Under the pieces are notes generated by a model. It was not told the DNA's origin, searched no databases, and saw nothing but the letters and a program-made list of their open reading frames with translations. Source: Chloroflexota bacterium (GTDB taxonomy: Bacteria; Chloroflexota; UBA11872). From it: a stretch of 42,557 nucleotides of DNA. Made by a program: the position numbers and the translations under genes. Positions 33,949 to 42,557 of the stretch are shown piece after piece (the stretch's first letter is position 1; each line of letters starts with the position of its first letter). Where the stretch lies: assembly GCA_026706485.1 (NCBI GenBank), contig JAPOYR010000008.1, positions 1-42,557 of the forward strand, in the 5' to 3' direction.

Positions 33949-34392
33949 CTAGGTGGCGTCAGGTTCCTTCGGCGGCTCTTTCTCGTCCTTCGTCGACTCC
34001 GGGCGCAGGCGCTCGCCAACATCCTCGATCACGGACTCGACCTTCCGGCGCAGCTCCTGCGCCTCGGGACGCTGCATGGCGGCATCCACCGCCCCGCGAG
34101 CCTTCTCGCCAATCTGTTGCACGTCCTCCCGCACCCGCTGCACGTCGTCGCGCGCCAGCGTCTCCTCGACCTGGCTGCGAGCCTTGGCGCCGAGAGCCTT
34201 CGCGTCTTCGCGCAGGCGCTGGGCCTGGTCGCTCGCCAGCGCCTCATCCACCGCCGCCCGCGCCTCGCCGATCCGCTGCTGCACGCGCTCGCTCTTCAGC
34301 TCGGCCTCGGCCTGGCGCGCCAACTCGCGCGCCTTTTCCTGCCACGACTGTTTATCCGTCAAAATTTCGACCCCCAAACTCAATAGCTTCAC
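33949..34392 (-). CDS. Small amphipathic helical protein (apolipoprotein-like)
   Basis: A 147-residue protein that is almost wholly Ala/Glu/Arg/Gln/Lys/Asp-rich helix, in loose 22-33-residue repeats (ALASDQAQRLREDAKALG, TLARDDVQRVREDVQQIG). It ends in a charged KDEKEPPKEP tail. Such sequences form long amphipathic helices or coiled coils and can sit on membranes; no enzyme motif is seen. The GTG at 34392 (VKLLSLGVEILTDKQSW) has AGGAGT 12 nt upstream. The open frame continues far upstream to 35424, but that part is the antisense shadow of the Gfo/Idh gene. It diverges from that gene across 63 nt. The function is unknown. Confidence 0.68.
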   Translation of the reverse strand: MKLLSLGVEILTDKQSWQEKARELARQAEAELKSERVQQRIGEARAAVDEALASDQAQRLREDAKALGAKARSQVEETLARDDVQRVREDVQQIGEKARGAVDAAMQRPEAQELRRKVESVIEDVGERLRPESTKDEKEPPKEPDAT

Positions 34393-34455
34393 TATGGCAA
34401 GCCTACTCCTACCGGCATGGTACGGTCCGATACCCGCGCGCATCTGTGATGTTGC

Positions 34456-35454
34456 ATGCCAATGCCGCGACGCATCGCCGTCACCGAAGTCAACCACTGG
34501 CACTCGTCCTTCGACGCCGCCTACCTGCAGGTGCTGCGCGATCTCGACGTCGACATCGTCGGCGTGTCGGACGCGGACCTGGCCCTCGCCGAGGACCGGG
34601 CGCGGCGATTCGAGAGTCGTGCGTTCGCCGACTACCGCGCCATGATCGACGAGACCAAGCCGGACTTCGTCGTTGCGCTCGGACGGCATATCGACATGCC
34701 GGCCATCGCCCGCTTCCTCATCGAAGCCGACATTCCTTTCATGATGGAAAAGCCGATGGGCACGACGGCCGAGGACGTGAACGCGCTGGCCGACCTTGCC
34801 GAGGCGCGCGGCGCCTGGGCGGCGGTGCCGTTCCCCAACCGCCTGCTGCCGTGGGCCGTTCGGGCCAAGGCCATGATCGAGGCCGGCGAGTTCGGAAAAA
34901 TCTCGCACGTGGTGATGCGCCTCATCCGCCCCACCATGCAGCGCTATGTCGAATGGGACTCGCCCTGGATGTGGGACCGGGAGCTGGCCGGCGGCGGCGC
35001 GCTGCTCAACCTCGGCGGCCACGGCATGGACCTCGCTCGGATGCTTTTCGGTCCGGATGTGTCGGTCGCGACCGCGGTCATCAGCAACCGCGTGCACCAG
35101 GCGCAGGTCGAGGACTACGCCCTGGCCACGTTGCGGAACGGCGACGGCGCGCTCATCCACGTCGAGGTCGGATACACCTGGCCCACTTGGCCCGCCAACG
35201 AGAGCGACCTCGAATTCAAGGTCGCCGGCGAGAAGGCGGCGCTGCGCGTGGTGCCCGGCGGCCTGCAAGTCATCGCGCCGGGACGCGACGACCGGTATCC
35301 CGGCGCGGCGTCCGCCGCCGGCAACTACCCGCCCCTGATCTCGGACATGCTGGAGCGCGCCGGGCGCGGCGATCCGCCGGCCATCACCGCCAGGGATTGC
35401 GCCAACGCCATGCAGCTGGTCCACGACGCCTACCGCCTCGCCGGACGCCAGTAG
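34456..35454 (+). CDS. Gfo/Idh/MocA-family NAD(P)-dependent oxidoreductase
   Basis: A 332-residue dehydrogenase of the glucose-fructose oxidoreductase/inositol dehydrogenase family. The N-terminal Rossmann half ends with FMMEKPMG, where Glu-Lys-Pro (about 98-100) is the family hallmark. The C-terminal half has GGGALLNLGGHGMDLARMLFG, with the conserved Asp-x-x-His-type catalytic region altered to GGHGMD. The first dinucleotide motif G-x-G-x-x-G is not clean (VTEVNHWHSSF), which suggests a variant cofactor loop. The substrate is a sugar or cyclitol, unspecified. The start is ATG 34456. The next genes on the right belong to repeats and a short unknown gene. Confidence 0.88.
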   Translation: MPMPRRIAVTEVNHWHSSFDAAYLQVLRDLDVDIVGVSDADLALAEDRARRFESRAFADYRAMIDETKPDFVVALGRHIDMPAIARFLIEADIPFMMEKPMGTTAEDVNALADLAEARGAWAAVPFPNRLLPWAVRAKAMIEAGEFGKISHVVMRLIRPTMQRYVEWDSPWMWDRELAGGGALLNLGGHGMDLARMLFGPDVSVATAVISNRVHQAQVEDYALATLRNGDGALIHVEVGYTWPTWPANESDLEFKVAGEKAALRVVPGGLQVIAPGRDDRYPGAASAAGNYPPLISDMLERAGRGDPPAITARDCANAMQLVHDAYRLAGRQ

Positions 35455-35498
35455 CCCCGCTCAGAGTTCAGAGTTGGCTGAATCACGCTGGCGCGTCC

Positions 35499-35570
35499 CC
35501 CGATCCGTTCGCCCTGAGCAACGTCGAAGGGCGCCGTTCATGGTTCGACTGGCTCACCACGAACGGCGGT
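35499..35570. repeat. Degraded copy of the GACCCCAATCCGTTCG palindrome
   Basis: CCCCGATCCGTTCGCCCTGAG, a TCGAAGGGC core, then a drifted right side with CACGAACGG. It is clearly the same family as 25540-25595 and 30254-30309, but no longer a perfect palindrome. Confidence 0.7.
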
Positions 35571-35653
35571 GGGCAAACCACGAGAGTTCCCCGTTCGCCC
35601 TCGTATTGAGCGCGGGGCAGGCTCTGACCTTGTCGGAGGAGCTATAGAGCGAA

Positions 35654-35681
35654 TTGGGGTGAGGCCATTGGCTCACCCCAA
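35654..35681. terminator. Possible bidirectional terminator hairpin
   Basis: Perfect 10-bp arms TTGGGGTGAG (35654-35663) and CTCACCCCAA (35672-35681) around an 8-nt loop. It sits between the converging Gfo/Idh gene and the short gene at 35689-36093. There is no strong T run on either side, so it may also be another repeat remnant. Confidence 0.4.
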
Positions 35682-35688
35682 GGATTCC

Positions 35689-36093
35689 CTAGTCCGGCAC
35701 CGCCAGGTCGATCCCCAGCGGCTCGAGCTCAGCGGCCAGCTCGATCAACTCGTCGACGGCATTCTCCAGCCTCGACGCGATGCGCGCCGCCGCCTCATCC
35801 ACGCCGTCCGACTCCGACGGCAAGTGGATCTCCCGCGAGTAGCACCCGGCAAACGTGCACGCACCCGGGAAGAAACGCGACCTTCTGACCGGCATGAATC
35901 CCATCACCCGCAGCGCGTGGCTCTCCCGAAACCGCCGCGACATGCTCGTGATGGCCGGCGCCGGCTGCACGTGCAGCCACCCGGCCCCGTCGGCCTCGCG
36001 CGCGATCACGAAACGAAATCGTCCCGACGACCGCCGCGCCACTTCCACCGCGGCCTCGGAATGCCCCGGGCCCGAAAACGGCTCACGCATCAC
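35689..36093 (-). CDS. Hypothetical protein
   Basis: A 134-residue protein that I do not recognise. The first half is basic with GRFRFVIAREADG and GWLHVQPAP (beta-rich). The second half ends in an acidic helix with ARIASRLENAVDELIELAAELEPLG. Cysteines occur in GACTFAGCYS. There is no signal peptide or clear membrane segment. It begins with GTG 36093 and ATG 36090 back to back and is divergent from the sulfurtransferase gene by 100 nt. Codon use is like the neighbours, which supports a real gene, but a spurious frame is not excluded. Confidence 0.5.
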   Translation of the reverse strand: MMREPFSGPGHSEAAVEVARRSSGRFRFVIAREADGAGWLHVQPAPAITSMSRRFRESHALRVMGFMPVRRSRFFPGACTFAGCYSREIHLPSESDGVDEAAARIASRLENAVDELIELAAELEPLGIDLAVPD

Positions 36094-36193
36094 GGCTCAC
36101 GTTTTTCTGTTGTAGGTGGCAATCCCGGCTGCCAAGATACATAGGCAAGCAGCCTGACAAACTTAACAACGGCACGACGCAAGGAGCATCCCC

Positions 36194-37036
36194 ATGGCTG
36201 AATACGCAAACCCGGACGCGCTCGTCAGCGCGGACTGGGTCGCCGAGCACGGCGCCGACCCGAACGTCCGGCTCATCGAGGTGGACGTCGACACCACCGC
36301 CTACGAATCCGGTCACATCGCCGGCGCCGTCGGCTGGAACTGGCAGTCCCAGCTTTCCGACCAGGTGCGGCGCGACATCGCCACCCAGTCCCAATGGGAA
36401 GAGTTGCTGGGCGCCTCCGGCATCTCCAACGACACCCACGTGGTCCTCTACGGCGACAACAACAACTGGTTCGCGGCCTTTGCCTACTGGATCTTCAAGC
36501 TCTACGGGCACGAGTCCGTGAGCCTGATGAACGGCGGGCGCTTGAAGTGGGAGAAGGACGGGCGCGCGCTGACGACCGATGCACCGTCGGTCGCCGCCGC
36601 GTCCTACCAGGCCAAGGCCCCCGACGCCGCCCTGCGAGCGTTTCAGCACAACGTCCTCGACGCGCTTGGCGACAGCGAATCGGTCATGATCGACGTCCGC
36701 TCGCCGGCCGAGTTCAACGGCGAGATCATGGCCCCTCCGGGCCTGCCCGAGACCGCGCAGCGCATGGGTCACATCCCCGGCGCGCACAACGTGCCCTGGC
36801 TCACGGCGGTCAACGAGGAGGACGGCACGTTTAAGTCCGCCGACGAGCTGCAGGAGATTTACGGCGGCAAGGGCGCCAGCGCCGAGAAGGACATCATCGC
36901 CTACTGCCGCATCGGCGAGCGGTCCTCGCACACCTGGTTCGCGCTCAAGGAGCTGCTCGGGTTGCCCAACGTGCGTAACTACGACGGCTCGTGGACCGAG
37001 TGGGGCTCGATGATCGGCGTGCCCATCGAGAAGTAG
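36194..37036 (+). CDS. Thiosulfate/3-mercaptopyruvate sulfurtransferase (two rhodanese domains)
   Basis: A 280-residue enzyme with tandem rhodanese domains. The first (about 10-130) has IEVDVDTTAYESGHIAGA and lacks the catalytic cysteine; HVVLYGDNNNWFA fills the loop position. The second (about 150-280) has DVRSPAEFNGE, GHIPGAHNVPW and the active loop starting at Cys238, CRIGERSSHTWF. The loop type C-R-x-G-E-R is usual for thiosulfate sulfurtransferases of the CysA/SseA kind. It moves sulfane sulfur from thiosulfate to an acceptor such as cyanide or a thiol, in the cytoplasm. The start is ATG 36194 with AAGGAG at 36180-36185. It stands alone between repeats. Confidence 0.93.
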   Translation: MAEYANPDALVSADWVAEHGADPNVRLIEVDVDTTAYESGHIAGAVGWNWQSQLSDQVRRDIATQSQWEELLGASGISNDTHVVLYGDNNNWFAAFAYWIFKLYGHESVSLMNGGRLKWEKDGRALTTDAPSVAAASYQAKAPDAALRAFQHNVLDALGDSESVMIDVRSPAEFNGEIMAPPGLPETAQRMGHIPGAHNVPWLTAVNEEDGTFKSADELQEIYGGKGASAEKDIIAYCRIGERSSHTWFALKELLGLPNVRNYDGSWTEWGSMIGVPIEK

Positions 37037-37088
37037 GCCGCCGGGGAGCGGGGCGCTCCGAGTACGGCCTTCCCGCGCGTGTGGCCCC

Positions 37089-37205
37089 CTATCTGTCATT
37101 CCGAGCGCCCAATCTGTCATTCCGAGCCGCAGGCGAGGAATCTAAGGACGCTGCGCCGTTTCCCCGCCCCCTAGATTTCTCGCTCCGCTCGAAATGACAT
37201 CGGTG
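37089..37205. repeat. REPIN/MITE-like composite hairpin, copy 2
   Basis: Same parts and order as 32145-32260: a short left fragment, TGTCATTCCGAG...GAGGAATCTAAGGACGCTG, then CCTAGATTTCTCGCTCCGCTC and GAAATGACA inverted. It lies 52 nt after the sulfurtransferase stop. With copy 1 it brackets 4.8 kb holding five genes. Confidence 0.88.
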
Positions 37206-37282
37206 GCCCGCGCGGCGTGCGGCGTGGGACCTGCCGCGGATGAATCGCCATGCCGCATCTCGCGGCACATCGACCCGCCGGA

Positions 37283-38053
37283 CTAGGCCTGGGCCATCAC
37301 CCGCTTGAGAATCTCGAAGCTCCGGATCATCGCGTCGCGGGGGTCCGGCAGCTTCGGGTTCATCTCGATCGAAATCTGCCCGTCGTAGCCGTGCCGCCGC
37401 AGCGCGCGCACGGCGTCCACCAGGTCCTGTTCCTGCTGGAGCCCGTCCAGCAGCGCCATGTGATCGTCCAGCTCGCCGCGGTTGTCGTCGAAGTGGACGA
37501 ACGTCATCAGGTCGCCCAGCGCCGCCACGGCGTCCGGCACGCTCTCGCGGCTGATCTGGGCGTGGCCGATATCCAGCAGCACGTACAGGTTGGGATGCCC
37601 CACCTCCTCGACGAAGGCCAACGTCTCCGCCACGCTCGGCAGCGCGTAGCCGGGAAAGTGCTCGATGCCGAACTTGATGCCCAGGCGCGCGGATTCCGCG
37701 GTGAGCGCCACCACCGCCTCGCGGAAACGCGCCCGCGACGCCGGATCAACCGCCGAGGCCGACGCCGGCGGCAGGTAGACAAACTCGGCATTCAGCTCCG
37801 CAGCCTCGGCCATCCCCGCGCGCACGTGATCCAACGCTGCGGTCCGCGCCGCGGCATCGGCGGCCTCCAGCGCCGCGCCCTCCGGCAGCAGGTGCGCGAT
37901 CGCCACGCTGGCCACCGGCAAGCCGCTGGCCGCGTCCCACCCGGCGGCGAATCCCGGGTCCACGTCGATCGCCTCGAAGCCCACGTCCTTGGCCCAGGCC
38001 GCGGCCACATGGGGGTCTTCGGGCAGGGACCACAAGCAGGCGCCGATCCGCAT
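37283..38053 (-). CDS. Sugar-phosphate isomerase/epimerase (xylose isomerase-like TIM barrel)
   Basis: A 256-residue protein of the AP endonuclease 2/xylose isomerase-like barrel group. The typical metal ligands are in order: Glu in GIKFGIEHFPG, Asp and His in LDIGHAQI, His in FVHFDDNRGE, and a late Glu in QISIEMNP. It would isomerise or epimerise a sugar, inosose or hydroxypyruvate-type substrate in the cytoplasm. The start is ATG 38053. The bicupin gene lies 39 nt upstream in the same direction, and the two probably work on the same substrate. The family is broad, so the exact reaction is unknown. Confidence 0.9.
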   Translation of the reverse strand: MRIGACLWSLPEDPHVAAAWAKDVGFEAIDVDPGFAAGWDAASGLPVASVAIAHLLPEGAALEAADAAARTAALDHVRAGMAEAAELNAEFVYLPPASASAVDPASRARFREAVVALTAESARLGIKFGIEHFPGYALPSVAETLAFVEEVGHPNLYVLLDIGHAQISRESVPDAVAALGDLMTFVHFDDNRGELDDHMALLDGLQQEQDLVDAVRALRRHGYDGQISIEMNPKLPDPRDAMIRSFEILKRVMAQA

Positions 38054-38092
38054 GTCGAGCTCCTTCGGCAGGTGCGACGTTTCGCGGGCGTG

Positions 38093-39265
38093 TCAGTCGG
38101 TGTGGAGCGAGGCCTCGAGCACGAGGCACGCGCCATCGAGCGCACGCAGGGTAGCGCGTAGACCGGCGGGGATGCCCACGTGATCCCGCGGGCCCAGCTC
38201 AACCGAGACCCCAGCCATGGCGAGATTCAGGCGTCCCTCGCGTACCGAGAGGATGTGGAACTCGTCGAAGCTGAGCGACATCGCCTCCTCGCCCACGTGC
38301 AGGGCCGCCAGCTCCAGGCCGCCGGTGGCGGGCCGGGCCGTGCGCTCGGCGTCGATGAGCACTCGTCGTTCCCCGGCCGGCGCCTGCCGGATGGCGGTCA
38401 GCGCCGGCGCGAGGTGGACGGATCGGTTCATGCCCGACGACTCGAGCGGCGTCTCCGGCCAGTCGTGCGTGGGCGACGGCCGCGGCTCGACGTCGAAGAA
38501 CACGCCCCACCCATCCAGCGTCCGCGAGCCGAACACGAACGGCACGAAGTGGTCGTGGCCGCTCAGGTTGTCGAACCCGTGGTCCAGCATCGGCGGAATC
38601 GGCATGGCGTAGGGCGCGGTCACGGTCGCGGCGCGGCCGTCGAGCAGCGTCCGCCCGTGTACGCCCTCGTACCCCAGATGAATCTCCACTTGCAGCGCGT
38701 GCCGGTGCGTCGTCGCGCCCCCGCTGGCCGCCGTCACGAAGGCGGAGTTCCACGAGACGTGATCGCCGTACACCAGCGGCACGATCACCACCTCGATGCC
38801 CGGCACCTTGTAGCTCGCCTGCTCGGGCAGATCGTCGTCGCGCATCGGGAGGATGCCGTCCGACGCGCGGATGGCGTCGATCACGGCCTTAAACCGGTCC
38901 CTCACCGCACGCGTTTCTGACGGCACGTCGTCACCCGAGAGCGCGGCTAGCACCTCATCGCTCCACGCGTGATACCAGGCCAGCGTCGGCGCGGCGGCGC
39001 GCAGATCGGCCGGCACCGGACGCATCGCCAGCGCTTGCAGGTCGCGCAACCGGCGCTGCGCCGTTTGGACGGCCGGCACGGCGCTGTAGGGGTCCAGCGC
39101 CAGACGCGTGGCGTGGAACGCCCCAACCGTCTGCGTGCGATAGGCGTAGGCGTAGAGGCGGGCGAGATCGATGTCGGCCTGCGTGAGCTCCGAAACGTCC
39201 CGCCGACCGTCAATCGCCGCCTGCGCCAGCGCCGCCAGGTCGCGATAGCAGGGACTCATTGGCAT
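38093..39265 (-). CDS. Bicupin-like protein
   Basis: A 390-residue protein. Residues about 1-130 are helical, with LARLYAYAYRTQTVGAF. From about 160 there are two cupin-like units. The first has SWNSAFVTAASGGATTHRH and VEIHLGYEG, where THRH and Glu can hold a metal; DNLSGHDHFVPF follows. The second has FDEFHILSVREGRLNLAM and LGPRDHVGIPAGL, the usual D-H-x-x-x-P-x-G end. The call is a non-specific metal cupin, possibly a sugar isomerase or a dioxygenase-like enzyme. It is cotranscribed with the TIM-barrel isomerase. ATG 39265 and ATG 39259 are both possible starts. Confidence 0.75.
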   Translation of the reverse strand: MPMSPCYRDLAALAQAAIDGRRDVSELTQADIDLARLYAYAYRTQTVGAFHATRLALDPYSAVPAVQTAQRRLRDLQALAMRPVPADLRAAAPTLAWYHAWSDEVLAALSGDDVPSETRAVRDRFKAVIDAIRASDGILPMRDDDLPEQASYKVPGIEVVIVPLVYGDHVSWNSAFVTAASGGATTHRHALQVEIHLGYEGVHGRTLLDGRAATVTAPYAMPIPPMLDHGFDNLSGHDHFVPFVFGSRTLDGWGVFFDVEPRPSPTHDWPETPLESSGMNRSVHLAPALTAIRQAPAGERRVLIDAERTARPATGGLELAALHVGEEAMSLSFDEFHILSVREGRLNLAMAGVSVELGPRDHVGIPAGLRATLRALDGACLVLEASLHTD

Positions 39266-39344
39266 GGACGCGCCCGGGCAAGACCGGGGTATACCGAAGG
39301 GCAGTCTAATGTTTGACGGCGATTGATGGCTTGCACCGTTCGGC

Positions 39345-39878
39345 TCAGTCGGCCTTGAGCTCGTCTCGAAGCACTCTGAGCCGCCTGTAAAGGCTGACTA
39401 GGTCTTCCAATGTGTACCCCCTGGCCTCACGACTGGGATTGGGCACAAGAAACACCCTTGAATGTTCCAGAAGCCGCGGCTGAAGTCCCGGCTTCGGACG
39501 AGATTTCACTCCTTCTCCGTATTCGAGGAAGTAGCGGTATCCCTCCATGCCCTGGAAACACACGATCAGTGGCCTGAAGCACCTAATCTTGTTCTTGAGG
39601 ATGGGTGCCGCCTCGCGGTAATCACTGATAGTGAGATCGCTCGCGCTGCGAGTCGGCCGTTTCACGACATCCGTAAGGCCGATTCCATACTCCAACACTC
39701 GGTAGTCACTCTCGGAATCCAGCGGTTCGCCAAACAGCCCTGATTGATTGACAGCGCACCAGAATCTATTGCTCTTCCTGGCGTAGTAGCGCCCTGTCTT
39801 GGCCGAGTACTCACCTGGATTGATACCCACGAACACGATATCGAGACCGGGTTCGAGGTAATCCGGGAGTGTTTTCAC
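39345..39878 (-). CDS. mug: G:T/U mismatch-specific uracil-DNA glycosylase (Mug family)
   Basis: A 177-residue family-2 uracil-DNA glycosylase. The first active-site motif is IVFVGINPGEYSAKTG (GINPG), followed by NRFWCAVNQSGLF. The second is VFLVPNPSREARG (NPS). It removes uracil or thymine from G mismatches. GTG 39878 is chosen: AAGGG lies 8 nt upstream and the gene then does not overlap its neighbour; an ATG at 39917 lies inside the epimerase end. GC is about 52-53% over two 60-nt samples (39541-39600, 39661-39720), against about 75% in a sample of the epimerase gene (40261-40320), so it was probably acquired by transfer. Confidence 0.88.
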   Translation of the reverse strand: MKTLPDYLEPGLDIVFVGINPGEYSAKTGRYYARKSNRFWCAVNQSGLFGEPLDSESDYRVLEYGIGLTDVVKRPTRSASDLTISDYREAAPILKNKIRCFRPLIVCFQGMEGYRYFLEYGEGVKSRPKPGLQPRLLEHSRVFLVPNPSREARGYTLEDLVSLYRRLRVLRDELKAD

Positions 39879-39894
39879 AAACAGTGCCCTTGAC

Positions 39895-40836
39895 CTACGC
39901 CGGCGCGCCCAGGGCATCCAGGTTGGCGGCGGTCATGCGCTCCAGGTCGAAGCGCGGTTCCCAGCCCCAGTCCGCGCGCGCCGCCGAGTCGTCCATGCGC
40001 GACGGCCAGCTGTCCACGATGTCCGCCCGCACCGGATCGATGTCGAACCGCAGGCGGGCCTCGGGCAGCCGCGCCTGCACCGCGTCTACCATCTCCTGGA
40101 CGCTCGGACCGGCCCCGATGATGTGATAGACGCGGCGCGAGAGGCTGTCCTCATCGGCGTCGTTGAGGAGCTGCAGCGCGCCCACCACGTCGTCCACCCA
40201 GACGATCGGGACGCGGGTGTTCGGATAGACATAGAGGTCGTATTTCCCCTCACGCACGGCCTTGACGAAGAGATCGCAGACGAAGGCGCTGGCCGCGCCG
40301 CCCGCCGGCGCCGTTGGGGCCACCATCGCGGCCAGCCGCACCGCCCGGAAATCCAACCCAAACCGCTGGTGGTAGTACACCCCCAGGCGCTCGCCGAGCA
40401 CCTTGGTCACGCCGTAGAGTCCCGACGGCCACTGCGGCACGTCTTCTGTGATCGGCTCGGGCAACCCGGCGCCGTAGGTCGCCACCGTGCTCGTAAACAC
40501 CACCCTGCCGATTCCGAACCTGCGCGCCGCCTCCAGGACGTTGCGCGTCCCGTCCACGTTCACGCGCCATGCCAGCTCGGAGTCGGTTTCCGCCAAGCCG
40601 GACAGGATCGCCGCGAGATGGAAGATCGCGTCGGGCCGAAACTCCGCCACGACCTCGTCCACCGCCGCCGCGTCCTGCACGCTGCCAATGCGCGCGTCGA
40701 CCTGCGCGAAGGCGTCCGACGGCACGACCGGCTCGTCGCTGACGTCCAGCGACAGCACCTCATCGCCGCGGGCGACGAGCGCCGCCGACAGGCGCGACCC
40801 AATGCTCCCCGCGCCACCGAAGATCAGTGCCCGCAT
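39895..40836 (-). CDS. NAD-dependent epimerase/dehydratase (extended SDR)
   Basis: A 313-residue extended short-chain dehydrogenase. The NAD site GGAGSIGS is at residues 7-14, and the active pair is Tyr141/Lys145 in GLYGVTKVLGE. LDVSDEP places an Asp for NAD preference. FTSTVATYGAG gives the catalytic serine or threonine region. Relatives act as UDP-sugar 4-epimerases, uronate dehydrogenases or SDR-type threonine dehydrogenases; the substrate-binding half is not diagnostic. ATG 40836 is used, as it begins right at the first strand; the frame opens 42 nt earlier. It lies 51 nt downstream of the acetoacetyl-CoA synthetase gene in the same direction. Confidence 0.9.
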   Translation of the reverse strand: MRALIFGGAGSIGSRLSAALVARGDEVLSLDVSDEPVVPSDAFAQVDARIGSVQDAAAVDEVVAEFRPDAIFHLAAILSGLAETDSELAWRVNVDGTRNVLEAARRFGIGRVVFTSTVATYGAGLPEPITEDVPQWPSGLYGVTKVLGERLGVYYHQRFGLDFRAVRLAAMVAPTAPAGGAASAFVCDLFVKAVREGKYDLYVYPNTRVPIVWVDDVVGALQLLNDADEDSLSRRVYHIIGAGPSVQEMVDAVQARLPEARLRFDIDPVRADIVDSWPSRMDDSAARADWGWEPRFDLERMTAANLDALGAPA

Positions 40837-40887
40837 CGCTCTGCGCCTCTCAGTCGAAACCGCGCAACGGCGGCCCAATCATGATAT

Positions 40888-42557
<1,670 letters not shown>

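Noticed and set aside
34393-35424. N-terminal extension of the helical-protein gene to 35424
   Set aside because: It is antisense to the clear Gfo/Idh/MocA gene, and the composition changes sharply at the GTG 34392 start.
36110-36141. TTGTAG...GATACA promoter ahead of the sulfurtransferase gene
   Set aside because: The spacing and -10 match are poor in every register tried, so I do not list it as a feature.

Overview
This is a GC-rich bacterial chromosome segment of 42.6 kb with about 30 genes on both strands. No tRNA, rRNA, CRISPR array, phage gene or transposase gene is recognisable. The best guess is a Chloroflexota bacterium, such as an environmental or sponge-associated lineage. The reasons are a Thr-Pro-linker lipoprotein with SH3-type domains, a secreted RCC1/BLIP-II-like propeller protein with the N-terminal module common in that phylum, FGGY, Gfo/Idh and sugar-isomerase genes, and many small palindromic repeats between genes. 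This placement is an inference.

Region 1 (1-4.6 kb) holds a ThDP-dependent acetolactate-synthase-like enzyme, a closely coupled SDR oxidoreductase and a CPA2-type cation/proton antiporter. Region 2 (5-14.4 kb) looks accessory. It has a TIMP-like secreted protein, a sialidase-fold protein, two tandem MDR dehydrogenases, a large secreted protein with fourteen 37-residue propeller repeats, a transaldolase-like aldolase, and an unusual membrane-domain fusion to a D-threonine-aldolase-type PLP enzyme. A 61-nt relic of the dehydrogenase 3' end lies on the far side of the repeat-protein gene, so the repeat-protein gene looks inserted between duplicated ends.

Region 3 (14.6-25.5 kb) is mostly housekeeping: AlkA-type glycosylase, SH3 lipoprotein, an atypical P-loop protein, groEL with a good promoter and a long GGM tail but no groES, trxB, an orphan solute-binding protein, lgt, a fused ChlI/ChlD-type chelatase ATPase and a small kinase. 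Region 4 (25.6-33.8 kb) has a radical SAM protein and a minus-strand central-carbon cluster read in the order FGGY kinase, rpiB, tal, pgi, zwf. These genes link glucose-6-phosphate to the pentose phosphate pathway.

Region 5 (33.9-42.6 kb) holds a helical protein, a Gfo/Idh/MocA dehydrogenase, a rhodanese-type sulfurtransferase, a TIM-barrel sugar isomerase paired with a bicupin protein, a lower-GC Mug-type DNA glycosylase, a nucleotide-sugar-type epimerase, and an acetoacetyl-CoA synthetase that runs off the right edge.

Intergenic gaps of 200-440 bp are filled by at least five families of palindromic repeats. Some have invaded or extended gene ends. Two repeats are long REPIN/MITE-like hairpins that flank the 32.3-37.1 kb segment as direct copies.
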